A program made the translations under genes and the position numbers. Under the pieces are notes generated by a model. The model made no database searches and was not told where the DNA came from. It saw only the letters and a program-made list of their open reading frames with translations. Source: VXMO01 sp034422835 (GTDB lineage: Bacteria; Chloroflexota; Dehalococcoidia; UBA6926). From it: a stretch of 64,000 nucleotides of DNA. Positions 61,025 through 64,000 of this stretch are shown here, piece after piece (within the stretch, counting starts at the first letter, position 1; each line of letters starts with the position of its first letter). The DNA lies in the NCBI GenBank assembly GCA_034422835.1, contig DAOUJJ010000006.1, forward strand, positions 62,001 to 126,000. Direction: 5' to 3'.

Positions 61025-61375
61025 ATGCCCAACATTGAGTTCTATCACTGGTCTACTTGAAACACGTGCAAGACGGCGAAGGCGGTGCTTTCGCAAGCGG
61101 GGCACGAGTTTGCCGAGCGTGATTTCTTCAAGAATCGATTCGCCAGGGATGAGATCGTCGAGCTTCTGAACGGGGAGCCGCCGAGCGCGTTGTTCAATCC
61201 CCGATCACAGGCTCTCAAGAAGGCGGGCATTGACCCGGCCTCCCTGAATGAGGACCAGACGCTGGATCTGCTTGTGGAGGAGCCCCGCTATTGGCGGCGT
61301 CCAGTGGCCGTCATCGACGGCAAGCTCATCGCGGGGGCGAACACCAAGGTACTGGCGGCGGAGCTGGGACTATAG
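61025..61375 (+). CDS. Probable selenoprotein: Spx/ArsC family protein with UxxC motif (TGA read as Sec12)
   Basis: A 116-residue thioredoxin-fold protein of the Spx/ArsC type if TGA 61058-61060 is read as selenocysteine. AAGGAGG (61009-61015) lies nine bases before ATG 61025, giving MPNIEFYHWST-U-NTCKTA. The family redox motif is CxxC or CxTC, so U12 takes the place of the first Cys and Cys15 the second. The reading frame continues unbroken to TAG-like stop 61375. The remainder matches the family: GHEFAERDFFKNRF, LFNPRSQALKKAGI, and RRPVAVIDGKLIAG. A stem-loop suited to a bacterial SECIS follows the TGA. If the TGA were a nonsense mutation, the gene would be dead. Flanked by two toxin-antitoxin modules. 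Confidence 0.8.
61065..61106 (+). promoter_or_regulatory. Candidate bacterial SECIS element
   Basis: Upper stem CGAAGG (61077-61082) pairs with CTTTCG (61088-61093) over six pairs, one of them G-U. The apical loop is CGGTG (61083-61087), with a G in its first two bases and GGU as in known bSECIS loops. The loop starts 22 bases after the TGA, within the usual 16-37. An outer stem CGTGC (61065-61069) with GCACG (61102-61106) adds five pairs. Paired by eye, not by a folding program. Confidence 0.65.
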
Positions 61376-61379
61376 GATG

Positions 61380-61670
61380 TCAGTTCAGCCGAATCGCCCG
61401 GCGTCCCTGCCAAACACGGAGAATGTCGACCCCGTCTTCTATCGGACGATAGAGAATCATGTATGGCGTATTGCGCACGGGTAGAGAGCGAACATCGTAC
61501 CCAAGGTCAGGGCGCTGTATTCCTAACGAGGGAAAGTCTGCCAAGAGCGCGCAAGTACTTTGGATCCGCCTGATTAAAAGCTCAGCACTCTGACGGCTTC
61601 CGCGGGCCACATACTGGCCGATGTCGGTGAGATTGTTCTCGGCCTCATGACTGAAAACGTAGCGGCTCAT
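61380..61670 (-). CDS. RelE/ParE family toxin (module 2)
   Basis: A 96-residue toxin, MSRYVFSHEAENNLTDIGQY, with LLADFPSLGIQRPDLGYDVR and PYMILYRPIEDGVDILRVWQ then GRRAI. It is a paralogue of the module 1 toxin: both have the MSR start and the YRPIEDGV block. Its start overlaps the antitoxin stop by four bases, and its own stop lies four bases after the selenoprotein stop on the opposite strand. Confidence 0.88.
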   Translation of the reverse strand: MSRYVFSHEAENNLTDIGQYVARGSRQSAELLIRRIQSTCALLADFPSLGIQRPDLGYDVRSLPVRNTPYMILYRPIEDGVDILRVWQGRRAIRLN

Positions 61671-61972
61671 TCCTTTTGTGAACGAGCCTCCTGCTGATGC
61701 ACTTCTGCCAAGCGTTTCCTCAGTCTGTCAAAAACCACTTCTGCCGGGATCATCTCTCCACGCGCGCGCTGCTCATCCGCATCGCGTACCCGATTCCGTA
61801 ATTCCTCAATCTCTTCATTCGTCATGGGTATTTCTTCATACTCGTCCGGGTTCTCGCGCATCTCGAACACGATAAGAGCCGTGCGGACAATCTCGTCAAC
61901 CGACCTGAACTTACCCGTGTCCAGAAACTTCTGGATTAGGGCGCAAGTATCGTCACTGAGTTGAATATCCAT
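61667..61972 (-). CDS. ParD-like ribbon-helix-helix antitoxin (module 2)
   Basis: A 101-residue antitoxin. The N-terminal MDIQLSDDTCALIQKFLDTG and KFRSVDEIVRTALIVFE is the ParD/CopG-type ribbon-helix-helix for DNA binding and autorepression. The C-terminal charged helices (NEEIEELRNRVRDADEQR and ARGEMIPAEVVFDRLRKRL) bind the toxin. The GEMIPAEVVFDRLR segment parallels the GEVHTAEEVFADVR of module 1, so the two antitoxins share a C-terminal type even though module 1 has lost the ribbon-helix-helix start. Confidence 0.85.
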   Translation of the reverse strand: MDIQLSDDTCALIQKFLDTGKFRSVDEIVRTALIVFEMRENPDEYEEIPMTNEEIEELRNRVRDADEQRARGEMIPAEVVFDRLRKRLAEVHQQEARSQKE

Positions 61973-62034
61973 GCCATCACCCTATGTGGATTGCTCCAAC
62001 GGCGCAAGCTCAGTTACTCCGGTCACACTTTCGA

Positions 62035-62481
62035 CTATCCCGGGTGCCTTGGTAGCTCCACCGTTGCGGTGCCTGGGGTGACCTTTTCGCCGTTCTGGTT
62101 GGTGATCAACATTTCAAGGTCAACGACGTGGCGGCCATCGTCGTCAACGCGTTTGTCCGTCACGTGCCCCGTGCATGTCAGAACGTCGTTCTTGAAGTTG
62201 ATGCCGCGCAGCTGGGCGTTCAGCGTCAGGATCGCGCCCTCGTCGCCGATCCACTTCCGAACGAGCGTGTGCAGATAGGAAACACGGATGCGACCCTGCC
62301 CGATGACTGCGGGTTGGCCGTTCTCCTTCGCGCCCTCGTCGTCCATGTGATAGCCCACAAACTCGTCATACGTGGCCGCCCACCGATTCCAGTTCATCAG
62401 GTCCGTCACGCGTTCGAACGGCGGCAGTTCCTGTCCGACCTCGACATCGTCCCAATAGAGAACCTCAACGTGCGTCGTCAT
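62035..62481 (-). CDS. MaoC-like acyl dehydratase (FAS1_DH-type, C-terminal half)
   Basis: A 148-residue single hot-dog protein. It has YWDDVEVGQELPPFERVTDL, which is typical of two-component MaoC hydratases, and a beta-rich end (LEMLITNQNGEKVTPGTATV). The catalytic Asp/His motif is not plain; it may be the HYD in YHMDDEG. It follows the next gene by 20 bases on the same strand, and the two probably make one heteromeric hydratase. Confidence 0.8.
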   Translation of the reverse strand: MTTHVEVLYWDDVEVGQELPPFERVTDLMNWNRWAATYDEFVGYHMDDEGAKENGQPAVIGQGRIRVSYLHTLVRKWIGDEGAILTLNAQLRGINFKNDVLTCTGHVTDKRVDDDGRHVVDLEMLITNQNGEKVTPGTATVELPRHPG

Positions 62482-62500
62482 ATCATCGTCCCCGTTGCCG

Positions 62501-63040
62501 TCACCACGAGATATTCGTGGTACGGGTTGTCTTGACCACCTCGCCGTTCTGCTTTGTCCAGGTTTCCTCCGTGATGTAGAAGATCATGGCGCCGAGGCGG
62601 CCGCTGCGTTCATAGAGGTCCGTCACCGTGATGACGCTCGTAATCTCATCGCCCGGCCGCATCCGCTCTAGGTAGACGGTGTCGACACCGCCAAACAGGT
62701 AGTTAGGAGGCGCGCCGGGTGGGCGCAGGCTGCGGGCGCTCTCAAGAGCCGCTTGGGCATCGTCGAGATGGTCCGGATGCGGGCCGACGTGCGCGCGTCC
62801 GATCATCCACGCGAAGGGGTTGAACTCCTCCGGCGCGATGATGCCGCCCCAGCGGGTCTGTGCCGCGTGCTCCGCGTCCCAATAGATGCGCGGCGGCACC
62901 TCCGGCCAATAGATGGAGATGGCGGCGCGGCGGATATCGCTCTCGGAGATGGGCGGCGATGTCAGCGGCGGCGCTTTCGCACCCACCCACGCGCGCATCG
63001 CATCGGTAATCAGGGACTGTCCATCGCTGTTCGTCGTCAT
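62501..63040 (-). CDS. MaoC_dehydrat_N/FAS1-type acyl dehydratase (N-terminal half)
   Basis: A 179-residue hot-dog protein with PPISESDIRRAAISIYWPEV and GGIIAPEEFNPFAWM, then GVDTVYLERMRPGDEITSVI, and RSGRLGAMIFYITEETWTKQ. This is the N-terminal MaoC dehydratase type that pairs with a second hot-dog subunit. It matches in layout the first half of the fused protein at 54777-55802. With 62035-62481 it forms a split version of that enzyme. Confidence 0.82.
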   Translation of the reverse strand: MTTNSDGQSLITDAMRAWVGAKAPPLTSPPISESDIRRAAISIYWPEVPPRIYWDAEHAAQTRWGGIIAPEEFNPFAWMIGRAHVGPHPDHLDDAQAALESARSLRPPGAPPNYLFGGVDTVYLERMRPGDEITSVITVTDLYERSGRLGAMIFYITEETWTKQNGEVVKTTRTTNISW

Positions 63041-63093
63041 GGCCGCCTCCGGCTATAGCTTACGCAAGCGCGGCCGGCTCGTGAACCCTCAGT

Positions 63094-63537
63094 TTATCCC
63101 TTGAGTTCCTTCTCCAGGTTTTTGATGAAGTCTTTCATCTGGGAGTTGGCCTTGGAGCGGATGAACGGCTGACCCATCGTGCCCAGCTTGCCCATGAACT
63201 GGATATCCGTCGCGACGGTGAGCGTTGAGCTGTCCGCGCCCGCCTCGGCGATCGACGCATCAACGATGACACGCAGCCCGCCGCCGGCCAAGGCCTTGGC
63301 GTTCCCCTCGATGCGCCAAGTGTAGTCCTCGGCGTTCTGTGTCGTGGTGAGTTCGCCGTCGAGGCTGATCTTCATCGGGCCGACGCGCGTCTCCATCTTG
63401 CCGGAATACGTATTCGGGCCTGTTTCGACGACATTGCTCACGCCGGGAATCAGGCCGGCGGCGCGAGGGACATCTTCCAACAGGCTCCATACTGCTTCCC
63501 GTGAAGCCCCCACCTGTGATTCTTGTTCGATCTTCAT
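63094..63537 (-). CDS. CoxG/SRPBCC family protein
   Basis: A 147-residue START/SRPBCC-fold protein, MKIEQESQVGASREAVWSLL, then GVSNVVETGPNTYSGKMETR, GPMKISLDGELT and the C-terminal QFMGKLGTMGQPFIRSKANS. This is the CoxG type (CO dehydrogenase subunit G), which in other bacteria anchors or helps assemble molybdenum hydroxylases at the membrane. It has no membrane tail here. It lies 37 bases after the FAD-subunit gene on the same strand, a common order for this enzyme group. Confidence 0.88.
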   Translation of the reverse strand: MKIEQESQVGASREAVWSLLEDVPRAAGLIPGVSNVVETGPNTYSGKMETRVGPMKISLDGELTTTQNAEDYTWRIEGNAKALAGGGLRVIVDASIAEAGADSSTLTVATDIQFMGKLGTMGQPFIRSKANSQMKDFIKNLEKELKG

Positions 63538-63574
63538 CCCTTGTGTTTACCCTTTCACCGGTGATGACCGGCTG

Positions 63575-64000
63575 CTACTCAAGCCCGAGTACGCGGGTCA
63601 AGGCACGGCGTGTGAACACCACGGCCATGTCCGTCTTGTACTCCGCGGAGCCGCGGAAATCGGGCGTCGGCGCGCAGAGATCGCGAACCGTCTCGGCTGC
63701 CTCTCGCACCAGGTCCGCCGTCGGCTCCTTGCCCACCAGCACACCCGCGACGGTGTCTGCGTAGACTGCGGTCGAATTGACCGCGCCAAGCCCGACACGC
63801 ACGTCCGTGACAACGCCGCCGTCGACGACGCCGAGCGCGGAGACCGCAACCGTCGGATAATCGTCCGCCGTGCGCGGCAGGAACTTGATGTACGTGGTCT
63901 TGGCGTTGGCCGGCGCTGCCGGGACGGTGATGCCCGTGACGATCTCGCCCTCTTCAACGCCGGTTGTGTAGTAGTCCACGAACCAGCCGTCTCGCGCCTT
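63575..64000 (-). CDS. FAD-binding subunit of a xanthine dehydrogenase/CO dehydrogenase-type enzyme, partial
   Basis: The C-terminal 141 residues of a molybdenum hydroxylase medium (FAD) subunit; the frame continues past the right edge. The text shows ARDGWFVDYYTTGVEEGEIV and TGITVPA (end of the FAD-binding domain), followed by the CO dehydrogenase flavoprotein C-terminal domain (YPTVAVSALGVVDGG, DVRVGLGAVNSTAVYADTVA). It would pass electrons from the Fe-S subunit to NAD or a quinone. The coxG-like gene follows. The catalytic and Fe-S subunits must lie beyond the window if the operon is complete. Confidence 0.88.
   Translation of the reverse strand, partial: KARDGWFVDYYTTGVEEGEIVTGITVPAAPANAKTTYIKFLPRTADDYPTVAVSALGVVDGGVVTDVRVGLGAVNSTAVYADTVAGVLVGKEPTADLVREAAETVRDLCAPTPDFRGSAEYKTDMAVVFTRRALTRVLGLE

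Overview
The window is about 64 kb of GC-rich (roughly 60 %), densely coded bacterial chromosome. The gene content fits a free-living Chloroflexota bacterium of the SAR202/Dehalococcoidia kind. It combines CaiB/BaiF CoA-transferases, MaoC hydratases, acyl-CoA dehydrogenases and molybdenum hydroxylases with a UPF0182 protein (typical of Actinobacteria, Cyanobacteria and Chloroflexi) and a CIRCE-controlled groESL. No rRNA, tRNA or ribosomal-protein marker lies in the window, so the taxonomy is inference.

Layout. 0.1-3.8 kb: SDR dehydrogenase, NYN-domain nuclease with a non-standard start, and a secreted beta-propeller protein. 4.0-11.0 kb: a same-strand CoA-ester cluster (MaoC, HpcH/HpaI lyase, acyl-CoA dehydrogenase, MaoC with a helix-turn-helix tail, methylmalonyl-CoA mutase catalytic subunit, FabG/PhaB-like reductase, thiolase). 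11.4-13.5 kb: promoter, CIRCE, groES, groEL, terminator. 14.3-17.2 kb: an accessory, repeat-rich island with a small basic protein, a ~670 bp degenerate pentamer array, an unknown gene and an HNH protein. 17.2-23.5 kb: housekeeping genes (tsaD, CNNM/HlyC-type membrane protein, NucS-like nuclease, phosphatase, tilS). 23.6-25.2 kb: a three-Cys-motif/TcmP pair of foreign look. 25.2-30.0 kb: purF-purM-purH plus a glycosyltransferase on the minus strand. 30.1-36.7 kb: argD, argJ, argB and UPF0182. 36.8-45.4 kb: HicB-like small genes, a molybdenum hydroxylase, an Smr protein, gyrA with a duplicated tail, and a DNA methyltransferase-HNH fusion. 45.8-54.8 kb: a DUF3179 lipoprotein and a pyrimidine operon (pyrC, carA, membrane gene, carB, PyrK-like). 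54.8-58.4 kb: a MaoC-type dehydratase and a double CaiB/BaiF protein. 58.4-62.0 kb: a second accessory island (amphipathic-repeat protein, nuclease-like membrane protein, frameshifted DUF433 gene, two paralogous RelE/ParE toxin-antitoxin pairs). 62.0-64.0 kb: two MaoC-type proteins, a CoxG-like protein and the end of a FAD subunit of a molybdenum hydroxylase.

The most interesting observation is at 61,025-61,375: an Spx/ArsC-family thioredoxin-fold gene whose first redox cysteine codon is an in-frame TGA. It has a strong ribosome-binding site before the start. A hairpin with a GG(U)-type apical loop begins 16 nt after the TGA, which fits a bacterial SECIS element, so the gene probably encodes a selenoprotein with a UxxC redox motif. 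The gene sits between two paralogous toxin-antitoxin modules. Second in interest is the pentamer array at 15.4-16.1 kb, which no standard feature type explains. Other items for checking are the TcmP pair, the methyltransferase-HNH fusion, the MaoC-HTH fusion, the gyrA-tail duplication, and the double CoA-transferase that lacks the canonical aspartate.
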